In this document: piece after piece, positions 1 through 9,864 of the stretch
Layout of the letters: each line of letters opens with the position of its first letter
How positions within the stretch are numbered: the stretch's first letter is position 1
Source of the DNA: Salmonirosea aquatica
GTDB taxonomy: Bacteria; Bacteroidota; Bacteroidia; Cytophagales; Spirosomataceae
DNA length: 64,000 nucleotides
Reading direction: 5' to 3'
Assembly (NCBI RefSeq): GCF_009296315.1
Contig: NZ_WHLY01000002.1
Span: forward strand, 6,448,966-6,512,965
Notes under the pieces: generated by a model
Told to the model about the DNA's origin: nothing
Database searches by the model: none
What the model saw: only the letters and a program-made list of their open reading frames with translations
Translations under genes and position numbers: made by a program

Positions 1-382
1 TTTTACCATCTTGCAGTATTGAACGGTACTGGATACCACTGTTGATCATCCCGGTCTTGGGGTCGCCCGTCAGTTTGAACAGACACCGGAATTCGAAATC
101 CTCATACTCCTTTACCGTATGCAGGTAGGTATTGGCGGGTATCTTATGAATGCCGTCTCCGCTCCTGATCACGCTGTCGGCCACCCACCAGAGTTTTTGG
201 TTGGCGGGATCTACGGTTTTCCACCCGTTCAGGGTTTTTCCATCGAATAGCGACACCGTTTTTCCCAGGCTTTGGCTTTTCCCCTCGGGCCCTACGGCCA
301 TCCACATCAAAAGACACAGCAACAGAATAGCGGTTAGGGGCCTTCTGCCGGCTGAAAACACATAATCCCGATAGGCTTTCAT
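1..382 (-). CDS. DUF1080 (3-keto-disaccharide hydrolase fold) protein, C-terminus outside window
   Basis: The minus-strand frame starting at the ATG complementary to 380-382 runs open to the window edge. It begins with a signal/anchor segment (ILLLCLLMWMAV) and continues with VSLFDGKTLNGWK and GMINSGIQYRS, the hallmark N-terminal strand and core motif of the DUF1080 family, which are periplasmic or secreted beta-sandwich proteins acting on (keto)glycans. A longer-looking open frame overlapping it on the same strand (144-422) lacks these motifs and is a shadow. It diverges from the GH109-like gene, so both may serve glycan breakdown. The C-terminal part lies outside the window. Confidence 0.85.
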   Translation of the reverse strand, partial: MKAYRDYVFSAGRRPLTAILLLCLLMWMAVGPEGKSQSLGKTVSLFDGKTLNGWKTVDPANQKLWWVADSVIRSGDGIHKIPANTYLHTVKEYEDFEFRCLFKLTGDPKTGMINSGIQYRSILQDGK

Positions 383-582
383 AGAATACACGTTGGTTTG
401 GAAGTTGAATTACGCGGACCATTCATTTCCAATAAACTACCTACTGCCCCCAATCTACTGCCAGGACACCGGCAAGTAACCCCACTAGCCCATTGGAGCG
501 GGTCGGCAGTAGTATTAGGTACCCCCGTTCTTATCCTTTATTTTCGGGTAAGTAGCGCCCGGTAGGTTAAAAAGTATTCGGC

Positions 583-1950
583 ATGAAAAAGAGAGATTTC
601 CTGAAATTAAGCGGCATTACGGTGCTGGGTGGCGGACTAGGTACCCCTGCCCGCCCGGAAGTATCCCTGCCTATGGACTTCCCGTACCGACAGCAATTCA
701 ATATGTCGGGGTACCGGGCTCCTAAAATCGATACCGTTCGCATGGCGTACATCGGACTGGGTAACCGGGGTGGCGGCGCAGTCAAGCGCATTATTCATCT
801 GGAAAATGTGGAGGTGAAAGCCCTTTGCGACATCCGCCCGGAAAAAGCCAGCGCCGCGGCCAAAACGTTTGAAGGTACCCCGCACAAACCCCAAATCTAC
901 TCGGATACTGCCGAATCCTGGAAGAAAGTCTGCGAGCGTCCTGACATCGACCTGGTGTACATCTGTACGCCCTGGAACCTGCACGCGCCCATGGCCCTGT
1001 ACGCCATGGAACAGGGCAAGCATGTAGCGGTGGAAATTCCCGCCGCCACGACCGAAGCCGATTGCTGGAAGCTGGTGGAAACCTCGGAGCGAACCAAGAA
1101 GCATTGCATGATGCTGGAAAACTGCTGCTACGATTTCTTTGAACTCCTCACCCTCAACATGGCCCGGCAGGGGTACTTTGGCGAAATCGTCCACGCCGAA
1201 GGAGCCTACATCCACGATATTCTGGATTCATTTTTTGACAAAAATGCCCGCTACGATTTGTGGCGGCTGAAAGAAAACCAGCGCAACGGCAACTTGTACC
1301 CCACCCACGGCTTAGGGCCGGTGGCACAAATACTCGACATCAACCGGGGCGACCGGATGGAGTACCTCGTCTCGGTGGCTACCGACGATTTCATGCTGGG
1401 CCCGCGCGCCCACGAACTCGCCGCCAGAGACCCCGATTTCCGGCAATTTGCCGGTAAAACGTTCCGGGGCAACATGAACACCACCACCATTCGGACCAGT
1501 AAAGGCAAAACCATCATGCTTCAGCACGATGTCAGTTCGCCCCGCCCCTACTCCCGTATACACCTGGTGAGCGGCACGAAAGGTGTGGCGCAGAAGTACC
1601 CCCTGGAGGGCGAAGCACAGCGCGGCCGGATTTCCCAGGGACACGAGTGGATTTCAGAGGAGGAATACAAGGCCCTGGAACAGCAGTACCAGCCCGAAAT
1701 CGTGAAGCGCATCGGCGAACTGGCCAAACAGGTAGGTGGCCACGGCGGCATGGATTTCCTGATGGACTGGCGGCTCATCGACTGCCTGCGCAATGGTCTT
1801 CCGCTGGACCAGGATGTATATGATGCCGCGGCGTGGAGTGTGATTGCCCCGCTGACCGAAAAATCGGTGGCCAGTCGTTCCAGTTCGGTCGATATTCCTG
1901 ATTTTACGGATGGAGCCTGGAAAATAATCGTCCTGTGGATATTTCGCTGA
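583..1950 (+). CDS. Gfo/Idh/MocA oxidoreductase, GH109-type glycosidase
   Basis: The N-terminus MKKRDFLKLSG plus a Gly-rich stretch resembles a Tat-like or lipoprotein-like export signal. A Rossmann dinucleotide motif IGLGNRGGG lies at about residues 57-65, the family lysine region VAVEIPAA at about 148-155, and NGNLYPTHGLGPV at about 235-247. The last motif is characteristic of GH109 enzymes, which use NAD+ in a redox-assisted hydrolysis (founding activity alpha-N-acetylgalactosaminidase). The last residues (KIIVLWIFR) look wrong for the family. Adding one A to the AAAA run at 1921-1924 would give WKNNRPVDISLMEGG and end at 1982, so a 1-base homopolymer deletion is likely. The substrate is inferred from the family only. 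Confidence 0.88.
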   Translation: MKKRDFLKLSGITVLGGGLGTPARPEVSLPMDFPYRQQFNMSGYRAPKIDTVRMAYIGLGNRGGGAVKRIIHLENVEVKALCDIRPEKASAAAKTFEGTPHKPQIYSDTAESWKKVCERPDIDLVYICTPWNLHAPMALYAMEQGKHVAVEIPAATTEADCWKLVETSERTKKHCMMLENCCYDFFELLTLNMARQGYFGEIVHAEGAYIHDILDSFFDKNARYDLWRLKENQRNGNLYPTHGLGPVAQILDINRGDRMEYLVSVATDDFMLGPRAHELAARDPDFRQFAGKTFRGNMNTTTIRTSKGKTIMLQHDVSSPRPYSRIHLVSGTKGVAQKYPLEGEAQRGRISQGHEWISEEEYKALEQQYQPEIVKRIGELAKQVGGHGGMDFLMDWRLIDCLRNGLPLDQDVYDAAAWSVIAPLTEKSVASRSSSVDIPDFTDGAWKIIVLWIFR

Positions 1951-2060
1951 TGGAGGGTGGAAATACGCGGGTAAGGTCCTGATTTTAAAAGAAATACTTT
2001 TTACCTTTATATTCCGCCATACCTTCTTTGCAGACTAGTCCACTCATAAAGGAAAAACAC

Positions 2061-4319
2061 ATGCTAACTCGTCCTCTACTTGTTATTGCCTTCTTTCTGA
2101 TTTTCAACGATTCAATTTGCCTGAGCCAAAGTGCCCGGGATACGATCGGAATTGAATTGTTGAAACGGTATACCTCACAATCGCCCCGACAGGTGTTCGG
2201 GAAAGGCGCGACCATGGTACCCAGTACCTTTCTGCTGGTTCCTAATTTGGCCGCAATGACTAATCTGGCCAAGCATTCTGTACCCGGATACATCTCATTC
2301 CAGCTACCGGTTTCAGGTACTTCATCACTTCCTGTCCTTATAAAGGAATCGTCAGTTCTGGCAAAAGGATTTAAGGTCACTACCCCTTCAAACAAGAAAG
2401 TTGATTTGCCAGCAGTGAAATTTTATACGGGCAAGCTGGCAGGCGATAATTCTTCATCTGTAACCTTATCCATTTCGGAAGAAAGTATCGAGGGCCTCGT
2501 GTATGGAAAAGGGTACTCCTACACGGTTGGCAAAATGCGAGGCAGTAATTCCAAAAACCTTCACATGGTGTACCAGACACATGAACTACCCGAAAGACCT
2601 TCCCTGGAATGTACGAGTGTAGAGGCCGTGGTCACGAATTCCTTAAAATCCGCCGTCAGAATCTCAAATCCAACCGCCCGAACAGCCGACGGTGGGTGCC
2701 GCCGGGTAGGAATTTATATAGAGGCTGATTTCAACCTCTACCAAACCTGGGGCAGTAACATTCCCTACATCACCAGTCAGATCACGGCGCTCTTCAACAA
2801 CGTGAAGACGCTGTACGCTAACGAAGGGTTACCTATCGAATTAAGTGAGCTGAAAATATGGGACACACCGGATCCCTACATTTCCGCAGGTAACCGGAAC
2901 GAATTGTTGGAGCAGTTCAAGAATTACTGGAACGGCCAAGGCAATACTTTCAACGGAGACATTGCCCACCTGCTCTCTTCCAGGATCAACGGCGGAGGGA
3001 TAGCCTTTGTATTTGTACGAGGAAGATCTAATGCAAATTCTATCGATGATATAGCTTCGGTCTTTTTTAAGCCCGCTTCGCGGGAACTTGCTTTCGGGGT
3101 TTCAACGGGGATTGGTGATTCGCCTGTACCCCCGCTGCCTGAGTATTCCTACAAAACCTACCTACTTGCACATGAGTTGGGTCATAATTTCGGACTCCCC
3201 CACACGCATTCCTGCCTATGGCCTGGTGGCCCCCTCGACAACTGCGCCACACCGGAGGGTACCTGTTCTACGGGCCCTAATCCCACAAACGGGGGGACCA
3301 TCATGAGTTATTGTGCTAACCTGGCCAATGGATTCGGGGCTCAACCTGGTGCTAAATTGAGATATGAATTTTTAACGGCTCAAAACCTAATGCATCCTGG
3401 TGGTGATCCACCCGGTATTTCGTCCTCTCAAAATACTGTTATGAAAGGGAAAAACGTCGAGATTTCGATTTCCAATTGCTCAGGCTCAGTCCTCTGGGAC
3501 GATGGGATAGTTACTGGTTCGAGTCGCATCGTCGTCCCAAAGGCCCCGACTGAATATTCGGCACTTTGTATAAATAATGATTGCATGAGTACCTCCGTAC
3601 AGGCATTCATCAACACCATTTGCGTTCAGTCATCAGCTTGCGCAATAAGTTACTCCACCGATCTGAGTAATATCCATGGCATTTCTGAATTCAGCCTCGG
3701 ATCCATTACGACTAATGATTTCTACGGTGCTCCCGAAAATCTGAGAACCTCCTACGAAGATTTCACCTGTACCCAGCACGCCATTCTGAAGGCAGGGGAA
3801 TCGTATCCGTTTAGTTTGAAGGGTACCTATGATAACGGTCAATACGCCCGAATCTACATCGATTATAATGGAGACGGTACTTTCAGCGATGTCGACGAAC
3901 TGGTGTATAATGGCACCACCTCTACTTCACACCACACCGGAAACATCACTGTTCCGAATTCTGCGCTTCACAACATGCCGATACGTATGAGGGTAATGAT
4001 GAACCCGCTTTCGCTGAACTCTGCTTGTGAACTTCCCAGCAATGGCCAATACCGATCGGGCAAGGCGAACGACTATGCCGTCACGATAACGGCCCCTACA
4101 TGTCCGCCGGGTCAGCGCGAAACCGTACAATCGGGCGATTGGAACGATCCGCTGGTGTGGAGTTGCGGTACGCTACCCGATGTTTCCGATTTTGTAAAGA
4201 TCAATCCTGGTCATTTCATTTCTTTGCCTACTGCCTACACCGGCCAAGCATCGGATATCGAGCTGATCGGTACAATCCAGTACGGGACCGATGCAACACT
4301 ACAACTGAATCAACATTGA
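2061..4319 (+). CDS. Secreted metzincin metalloprotease with GEVED domain (paralogue 1)
   Basis: Start chosen at 2061 because MLTRPLLVIAFFLIFNDS is a good signal peptide; the in-frame ATG at 2028 would add 11 polar residues in front of it. The protein is then 752 residues. The zinc site HELGHNFGLPH, the metzincin HExxHxxGxxH pattern, is followed by TIMSYC, the Met-turn, as in reprolysin-like (M12B/M43-like) enzymes. A GEVED-type beta domain follows (YIDYNGDGTFSD, MRVMMNP, GKANDYAVTI), then a short WNDPLVWSCG.LP segment common in Bacteroidota surface proteins. No type IX sorting tail is visible; the protein stops soon after this segment. It is homologous along its whole length to the product at 5568-7826. 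Confidence 0.87.
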   Translation: MLTRPLLVIAFFLIFNDSICLSQSARDTIGIELLKRYTSQSPRQVFGKGATMVPSTFLLVPNLAAMTNLAKHSVPGYISFQLPVSGTSSLPVLIKESSVLAKGFKVTTPSNKKVDLPAVKFYTGKLAGDNSSSVTLSISEESIEGLVYGKGYSYTVGKMRGSNSKNLHMVYQTHELPERPSLECTSVEAVVTNSLKSAVRISNPTARTADGGCRRVGIYIEADFNLYQTWGSNIPYITSQITALFNNVKTLYANEGLPIELSELKIWDTPDPYISAGNRNELLEQFKNYWNGQGNTFNGDIAHLLSSRINGGGIAFVFVRGRSNANSIDDIASVFFKPASRELAFGVSTGIGDSPVPPLPEYSYKTYLLAHELGHNFGLPHTHSCLWPGGPLDNCATPEGTCSTGPNPTNGGTIMSYCANLANGFGAQPGAKLRYEFLTAQNLMHPGGDPPGISSSQNTVMKGKNVEISISNCSGSVLWDDGIVTGSSRIVVPKAPTEYSALCINNDCMSTSVQAFINTICVQSSACAISYSTDLSNIHGISEFSLGSITTNDFYGAPENLRTSYEDFTCTQHAILKAGESYPFSLKGTYDNGQYARIYIDYNGDGTFSDVDELVYNGTTSTSHHTGNITVPNSALHNMPIRMRVMMNPLSLNSACELPSNGQYRSGKANDYAVTITAPTCPPGQRETVQSGDWNDPLVWSCGTLPDVSDFVKINPGHFISLPTAYTGQASDIELIGTIQYGTDATLQLNQH

Positions 4320-4379
4320 ATAAGAAAATCATCAAGGTACCAGAAGCCTGCCTTACCTCTACCTCCCCCCAAAAGTTGC

Positions 4380-5522
4380 ATGAGACAAACCGCTTCCTCC
4401 GCCGAAACAGCTACCGTCGCCATATTAAAGCCCAGCCGCCTGGCTTCTATCGATGCCCTGCGTGGCTTCGACATGCTGATGATTGCGGGTGGGGGTACCT
4501 TCATCCAACTTCTCGGGGGTAAAACCGGCCTGGCCTGGGTAGACGCCCTGGCCAATCAGTTTGAACATCCCGAATGGCATGGCTTTACTTTCTATGACTT
4601 TATTTTCCCCCTTTTCCTTTTTCTGGCGGGTACCTCCCTCCCATTTAGTCTGCAGTCAGGATTAGCGAAGGGTTATTCAAAGGGCAGTTTGCTGCGCAAG
4701 GTAGGTAAGCGGATGCTGGTGCTGATCTTACTGGGAATCCTGTATAAAAACGCCCCGCTCGATCCGTTCGATCCCGCCCATATCCGCTACGGGAGCGTAT
4801 TGGGTCGCATTGGCCTCTCCACTTTCGTGGCCGCGGCGCTTTACCTGCATTTTTCCCCTACACAAAGGTTATTTATCGCCTTGGGTACCCTGGTGCTATA
4901 CTACCTGGCCCTCGCGTTGATACCAGTTCCCGGCTTTGGGGCGGGCGATTTTTCATTTGAGGGAAATCTGGTAGGCTGGTTCGACCGGCATTTTATGCCC
5001 GGACGGCTTTTGCAAAAAACCTATGATGAACTGGCCCTCCTCACCCAGTTACCCGCCGCTTGCCTGGCCATTTTTGGTACCCTGGCGGGTGATACTTTGC
5101 TGAATAATGCCTCTGCTGCCCATAAATTGAAAAGACTCCTCATTTTGGGTGTAGTCGGCGTGGTAGTGGCGATGGTATGGAATTTCGCTTTTCCGATCAA
5201 TAAGCATTTGTGGTCCAGCTCGTTCATCCTGCTTACCGCCGGGCTGGCTTTCCTGCTCCTGGCGCTGTTTTACTGGATCATCGATGTGCGGGGATTCAAG
5301 AAATGGACTTTTTTCTTCCGGGTCATCGGCATGAATTCGATAGTCATGTACCTGGCCTACCGGTTCATTGATTTCGACGAATCCGCCCGCCTGCTTTTTT
5401 CGGGAATGTATGGCCATGCGGCCGAGACGTGGCAACCCGTGTTCAACGCCCTGGGCGGCTTATTGATCGCGTGGCTGCTGCTGTATTTCCTTTGGCGAAA
5501 AAAGGTTTTCGTGAAGGTGTAA
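4380..5522 (+). CDS. DUF5009/heparan-alpha-glucosaminide N-acetyltransferase-like membrane acyltransferase
   Basis: A 380-residue polytopic membrane protein. Its start RLASIDALRGFDMLMIAGGG is the SxDxxRGxxxxxM signature of DUF5009/DUF1624, bacterial relatives of human HGSNAT that transfer acyl groups from acetyl-CoA across the membrane to amino sugars. The segment HGFTFYDFIFPLFLFLAG carries the conserved F.D..FP.F.F..G loop. About ten hydrophobic helices follow, ending in WRKKVFVKV on the cytosolic side. It sits between two paralogous metalloprotease genes and 45 bases upstream of the second one. Its role near proteases and glycan genes is not evident. Confidence 0.85.
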   Translation: MRQTASSAETATVAILKPSRLASIDALRGFDMLMIAGGGTFIQLLGGKTGLAWVDALANQFEHPEWHGFTFYDFIFPLFLFLAGTSLPFSLQSGLAKGYSKGSLLRKVGKRMLVLILLGILYKNAPLDPFDPAHIRYGSVLGRIGLSTFVAAALYLHFSPTQRLFIALGTLVLYYLALALIPVPGFGAGDFSFEGNLVGWFDRHFMPGRLLQKTYDELALLTQLPAACLAIFGTLAGDTLLNNASAAHKLKRLLILGVVGVVVAMVWNFAFPINKHLWSSSFILLTAGLAFLLLALFYWIIDVRGFKKWTFFFRVIGMNSIVMYLAYRFIDFDESARLLFSGMYGHAAETWQPVFNALGGLLIAWLLLYFLWRKKVFVKV

Positions 5523-5567
5523 AACCACCCACGATTGAATTGCACAAAGTTTTACTCGACACACACT

Positions 5568-7826
5568 ATGAAAAAACCGTTATTCCTATTCGTAGGCACC
5601 TCGCTCCTATGGGCCTATTCCCTGGCCTCCGGCCATGCCGACGATCTGTCGGACACCCTGAAGACCACTTTATTCAAACCCTATCGAAATCCTGCTGCCC
5701 GGGTAGCGACCGATCCCAATTTATCACAGACTCCGGGGGCTTTTCTGGTAACGCCCGATTTGGCAACCATCCGGCTGCTTGAAAGGTACCCCCGCTCCCG
5801 GTACATTTCCGTTGCGTTACCCATTTCCGATCTCCGGACGCTCCCCCTGCTCATTCATGAAATAGCCGTAGTAGCTCCCGACTTTGGGGTGGCTACGGCC
5901 TCGGGTAAGCAGGTACCTCTGCCCGCGCTCAAATTCTACGCCGGCCACGTGGTAGGCGACAAGGCCTCCACCGTAGCGCTCAGCGTATCGGCCCTTGGCA
6001 TTGAGGGGTTGATCTTCGGGAAAGACTATTCCTACACGGTGGGTAAAATCCGGACGACTACTTCAGAATCGCTGCACGTGGTGTACCCCACTCACAAAAT
6101 ACCGGCCCAGTCTGAATTCACCTGTGCGCCGGTGGAGGTACCTTTCCCCGACCCTGATGACCTGCGCCAGGAGGCCACAAGCCGCCGGATGCTTTCCTCC
6201 GATTGCCGCGGGGTAACCCTTTATCTGGAAGTCGACCATCAACTTTACCTGGATTGGGGGAGCGATGCCAGTTCTATCACCGCCAAGGTACTGGCTACCC
6301 TAGCGAATGTCGTCATACTGTTTCAGAACGAAGGTGTCGAACTGGAAGTAAGCGAGCTAAAAATCTGGGACATCCCCGATCCCTACGAACAGGCAGGTAC
6401 CCCCAGTGAAATACTCTTTCAATTCAAAAATTACTGGAATGCCCGCGGCAACGCGTTCAACGGTGATATTGCCCATTTGCTCTCGACGCACGTCAGCCGC
6501 GGCGGATTGGCTTACTACGGCATTTCGCGCCGGACCACCATCGCCACCCTGAACGATATTTCGGCCGTTTTTTCCAATCCGGCCTCCCGCAGCTTTGCCT
6601 TTAGTCTATCTACGGGTGTCCATGACAGTCCCACGCGCACCTTACCCGATTACTCCTACAACGTCTATCTCATCGCCCACGAGCTGGGGCACAACTTTGG
6701 TCTGCCCCATACCCAATCCTGCCTGTGGGAGGGCGGCCCCCTCGACGACTGTAGCAGCGTAGAGGATGGTACCTGCCCACCGGGCCCACACCCACCGGAC
6801 GGGGGTACCCTCATGAGCTATTGCCCCAATCTGGCGAATGGATTTGGCCCACAACCCCGCGCCAAAATGCTATACGAACTGCTGGTGGCCCAAAACCTGG
6901 GCCACCCCGGGGTACCTTCCCTCCAGGTTATTCCCGCCGAGGTGACGGCCAACCAGGGTCAGTATACGCATCTGGAACTATCGAACTGCCCGGGTACGGT
7001 GCTGTGGAGCGATGGCGTTTTCAGCGGCAATACCCGTACCCTTCTTCCCCAGGTATCCACCACCTACTATGCCGCTTGCCAGACCGACGGATGCCTCAGT
7101 GCGGCCGCCCCGGTTTCCGTGACTACGGTATGTGTGAAGGAGTCCGCGTGTACCATCAGCGCTTCCGGTAGTTTGAGCCTGCTGTACGGCATTGCGGAAT
7201 TTTCCTTCGGTACCCTTTGGTCCAGTGATCCCAATGCGGTACCCGCCAATCTGGGTACTGTCTATGAAGATTTCACCTGTACCCTGCAGACCGTCCTGAA
7301 AGCTGGTGAAAGCTATCCCTTTACGCTGTCGGGTACCCTAGGCAATAGCTTGTTTGCCAAAATCTACATGGATTATAACGGCAATGGCCAGTTTAATGAA
7401 GCAAACGAATTGGTTTATAACGGTCTTTCGCTTTTACAGCATTCCGGCAGCATAACGGTACCCACTACGGCCCTCCGCAATACTCCCCTGCGGATGCGGG
7501 TCATGCTCAATCCGCTCCTGATTCTGAACGCCTGTTCGCTGCCCAGCAATTTTTTGTTCAAAGCCGGAAAAGTCAACGATTACACCGTCACCATTACGGA
7601 CGGTAGTTGTCCCCCCAATTATCGTGAAACGGTGAAATCAGGCTACTGGGATGATCCGCTGATATGGAGTTGTGGTACCCTACCGACGGCGGTCGACGAG
7701 GTAAAAATCAATCCAGGACACTACATTACCCTCCCCGGTAACTACACGAGCCTGACCCGGGGGCTTGATTTGCAGGGGACTATCCAACCGGCCATCAACA
7801 GTTGGCTCCATGTGGAGTACCCCTGA
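5568..7826 (+). CDS. Secreted metzincin metalloprotease with GEVED domain (paralogue 2)
   Basis: Start at 5568 (MKKPLFLFVGTSLLWAYS, signal peptide), giving 752 residues, the same length as paralogue 1. It carries HELGHNFGLPH, the Met-turn LMSYC, the GEVED-like segment (YMDYNGNGQFNE, MRVMLNP, GKVNDYTVTI) and the final SCGTLP...VKINPGHYITLP block, in the same order as paralogue 1. The pair probably arose by tandem duplication, with the acyltransferase gene now between them. This copy is noticeably GC-richer and has at least 12 GGTACC sites in 2.3 kb. Confidence 0.87.
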   Translation: MKKPLFLFVGTSLLWAYSLASGHADDLSDTLKTTLFKPYRNPAARVATDPNLSQTPGAFLVTPDLATIRLLERYPRSRYISVALPISDLRTLPLLIHEIAVVAPDFGVATASGKQVPLPALKFYAGHVVGDKASTVALSVSALGIEGLIFGKDYSYTVGKIRTTTSESLHVVYPTHKIPAQSEFTCAPVEVPFPDPDDLRQEATSRRMLSSDCRGVTLYLEVDHQLYLDWGSDASSITAKVLATLANVVILFQNEGVELEVSELKIWDIPDPYEQAGTPSEILFQFKNYWNARGNAFNGDIAHLLSTHVSRGGLAYYGISRRTTIATLNDISAVFSNPASRSFAFSLSTGVHDSPTRTLPDYSYNVYLIAHELGHNFGLPHTQSCLWEGGPLDDCSSVEDGTCPPGPHPPDGGTLMSYCPNLANGFGPQPRAKMLYELLVAQNLGHPGVPSLQVIPAEVTANQGQYTHLELSNCPGTVLWSDGVFSGNTRTLLPQVSTTYYAACQTDGCLSAAAPVSVTTVCVKESACTISASGSLSLLYGIAEFSFGTLWSSDPNAVPANLGTVYEDFTCTLQTVLKAGESYPFTLSGTLGNSLFAKIYMDYNGNGQFNEANELVYNGLSLLQHSGSITVPTTALRNTPLRMRVMLNPLLILNACSLPSNFLFKAGKVNDYTVTITDGSCPPNYRETVKSGYWDDPLIWSCGTLPTAVDEVKINPGHYITLPGNYTSLTRGLDLQGTIQPAINSWLHVEYP

Positions 7827-8014
7827 TTGCATACAAAAGGTACTTACGCAAATCCTTAAGTACCAGGGTACCCTAATCCTTGGGGATGTTGCATTTCTCC
7901 TGGTAGCTCGGTTGAAAAGCTAGTAAAAAAAAGAGATACGGAACTTTGTCAACCAGGCGCGGTAGCTATCGATGGCTGCCGCCTATTCCTACTCTTTTTC
8001 AATCCGTTAAATCC

Positions 8015-9550
8015 ATGGCGAAGTACCTACCCTTTCTCCTCTTGCTTGGCGTTTCGATGCCGGTTTTTTCCCAAACGGCCAGTACCACTTCGGGCACGTA
8101 TCCTCCGTTAGTCACCTTCACAGCCCAGCAGGATCATGCTAACATGATGAAGCAACTGGGTATCGAGGCGCTGCGACCGGGTCCGAGTGGTAACGAGTCG
8201 GCACCGAACCATGCCAATTACGACGAAACCCAGGCCGATCCGTGTCCCCAGCTGCCGGAGGTACTCACCACCAAAAGTGGCAAGAAAGTAACGACGCCCG
8301 AGCAATGGTGGCAGCAACGCCGCCCGGAAATTCAGGAAGATTTTGAAAAAGAAGTGTACGGACGCCTGCCCAAGAACATTCCGAAAGTGACCTGGACGGT
8401 AAAAATCACGGATCGGGAATTTGTGGGTTTTACGCCGGTCATCGCCAAGCAGGTCATTGGCCACGTCGACAACAGTACCTACCCTTTGATCAACGTCGAC
8501 ATCAATATGCTAGTGGTGGTGCCGGCAAACGCCAAGGGTCCGGTACCCGTGCTGATGATGTTCGGGCGGCCCTCCTTTCCGGCTCCCGCCCAGCCGGCCC
8601 CGGAGCAGATGGAACAAATCAATGAGGCGCTGAAAGCATTGCTCATCAAAGAGAATCCAGAATTGAAGGCCATTTTCGATCAGTATCCGGCCTACACGCC
8701 CTTTACCCGCACTACGCCTTCGTTTGGCCCGCCGCCCGCCGGTGACCCTTCGCCCACGCAACAACTGCTGGCCGCGGGCTGGGGGTACGCGACCATCGAG
8801 CCCGCCAGCATTCAGGCCGACAACGGCGCGGGTCTGACGCGGGGCATCATTGGCCTGGTGAACAAGGGACAACCCCGGCAACCCGACGACTGGGGTGCCC
8901 TGCGCGCCTGGGCCTGGGGTGCTGCCCGGGGCCTCGACTACCTCGAAACCGACCCGATGGTAGACGCCAAAAAAGTAGGCATTGAAGGGGTGTCGCGCTA
9001 TGGCAAGGCGGCCCTGGTGACGCTGGCGTTTGAGCCGCGCTTCGCCACGGGGCTGATCGGCTCTTCGGGCAAAGGGGGTGCCGCGCTGCACCGCCGGACG
9101 TTTGGCGAGGCCGTGGAAAGCCTGACCGGCAGCGGCGAATACCACTGGATGGCCGGCAACTACCTCAAGTACGGCACCGAGCAGGGGACCTTAGGCCGCA
9201 AAACCGGCTGCGACCTACCCGTAGATTCGCATGAACTCATCGCGATGGCCGCGCCGCGCCCTGTCTTCATCAGCTACGGCATTCCCGAGAAAGGCGACGC
9301 CCGCTGGCTCGACCAGCAGGGTAGCTACATGGCTACCGTGGCGGCGGGACCGGTATTCAAACTCCTCGGTGCCAAAGACCTGGGTACCTCCGGCAACTAC
9401 CAAACGGAAAAAATGCCTCCCTATAACACCGACGTGCTGGAAGGTACCCTGGCCTGGCGGCAGCACGACGGCGGCCATACGGACGCGCCTAATTTCAAGT
9501 ACTTTATTCCCTGGGCGAATCAGGAGTTGGGGTATGTGGTGGAGCGGTAG
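8015..9550 (+). CDS. CE15-type glucuronoyl methylesterase
   Basis: Start at 8015 (MAKYLPFLLLLGVSMPVFSQ, signal peptide); an in-frame upstream ATG at 7946 would bury this signal. The alpha/beta-hydrolase nucleophile elbow GVSRYGKA matches the G-x-S-R-x-G-K motif of carbohydrate esterase family 15, which splits ester links between lignin and 4-O-methyl-glucuronic acid on xylan. Further family blocks are GALRAWAWGAARGLDYLE, DSHELIAMAAPRPVF and HDGGHTDAPNFKYFIPW with the catalytic His. At 511 residues it is longer than fungal forms but usual for bacterial ones. It stands alone on the plus strand, with the AT-rich defence island downstream. Confidence 0.88.
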   Translation: MAKYLPFLLLLGVSMPVFSQTASTTSGTYPPLVTFTAQQDHANMMKQLGIEALRPGPSGNESAPNHANYDETQADPCPQLPEVLTTKSGKKVTTPEQWWQQRRPEIQEDFEKEVYGRLPKNIPKVTWTVKITDREFVGFTPVIAKQVIGHVDNSTYPLINVDINMLVVVPANAKGPVPVLMMFGRPSFPAPAQPAPEQMEQINEALKALLIKENPELKAIFDQYPAYTPFTRTTPSFGPPPAGDPSPTQQLLAAGWGYATIEPASIQADNGAGLTRGIIGLVNKGQPRQPDDWGALRAWAWGAARGLDYLETDPMVDAKKVGIEGVSRYGKAALVTLAFEPRFATGLIGSSGKGGAALHRRTFGEAVESLTGSGEYHWMAGNYLKYGTEQGTLGRKTGCDLPVDSHELIAMAAPRPVFISYGIPEKGDARWLDQQGSYMATVAAGPVFKLLGAKDLGTSGNYQTEKMPPYNTDVLEGTLAWRQHDGGHTDAPNFKYFIPWANQELGYVVER

Positions 9551-9634
9551 GTGAAATTTGGGTGCCGTTGGATAACTTTTTTACAGATTTTTTTGCGGAT
9601 TGGGGTAGATTGGGGAAATTTTTATAGAAGTTAA

Positions 9635-9793
9635 TACATTCAGCCCCTTGTTTGTGGGATAAAGACATCTTCGGAAGAATACGACGACCCGAGGTGGTAT
9701 CGACTGGTACTTTTCCAGGGCGAATTAAAATTGTTCTATGGTAGTAACCTTGAAATTTTTAATTATAATCTTGCAGGTATTACCGTTGAATAA
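9635..9793 (+). pseudogene. Possible C-terminal remnant of an unidentified gene
   Basis: A stop-free plus-strand stretch of 52 codons without a credible start reads like a protein end (EEYDDPRWYRLVLFQGELKL, then FYGSNLEIFNYN) and stops at 9791-9793. It lies between the esterase gene and the AT-rich RT island and may be the debris of a gene disrupted when the island arrived. I do not recognise the family, and chance coding cannot be excluded. Confidence 0.25.
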
Positions 9794-9864
9794 AATATTT
9801 ATAAAAGTTTCAAATATTTACGAGTTCGTTTGAATATTCAAAAGTTATTTATGAGATTTAACGC

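Noticed and set aside
144..422. Minus-strand open frame of 92 codons at the window start
   Set aside because: Another frame on the same strand encodes DUF1080 motifs with a signal peptide; this one is a shadow.
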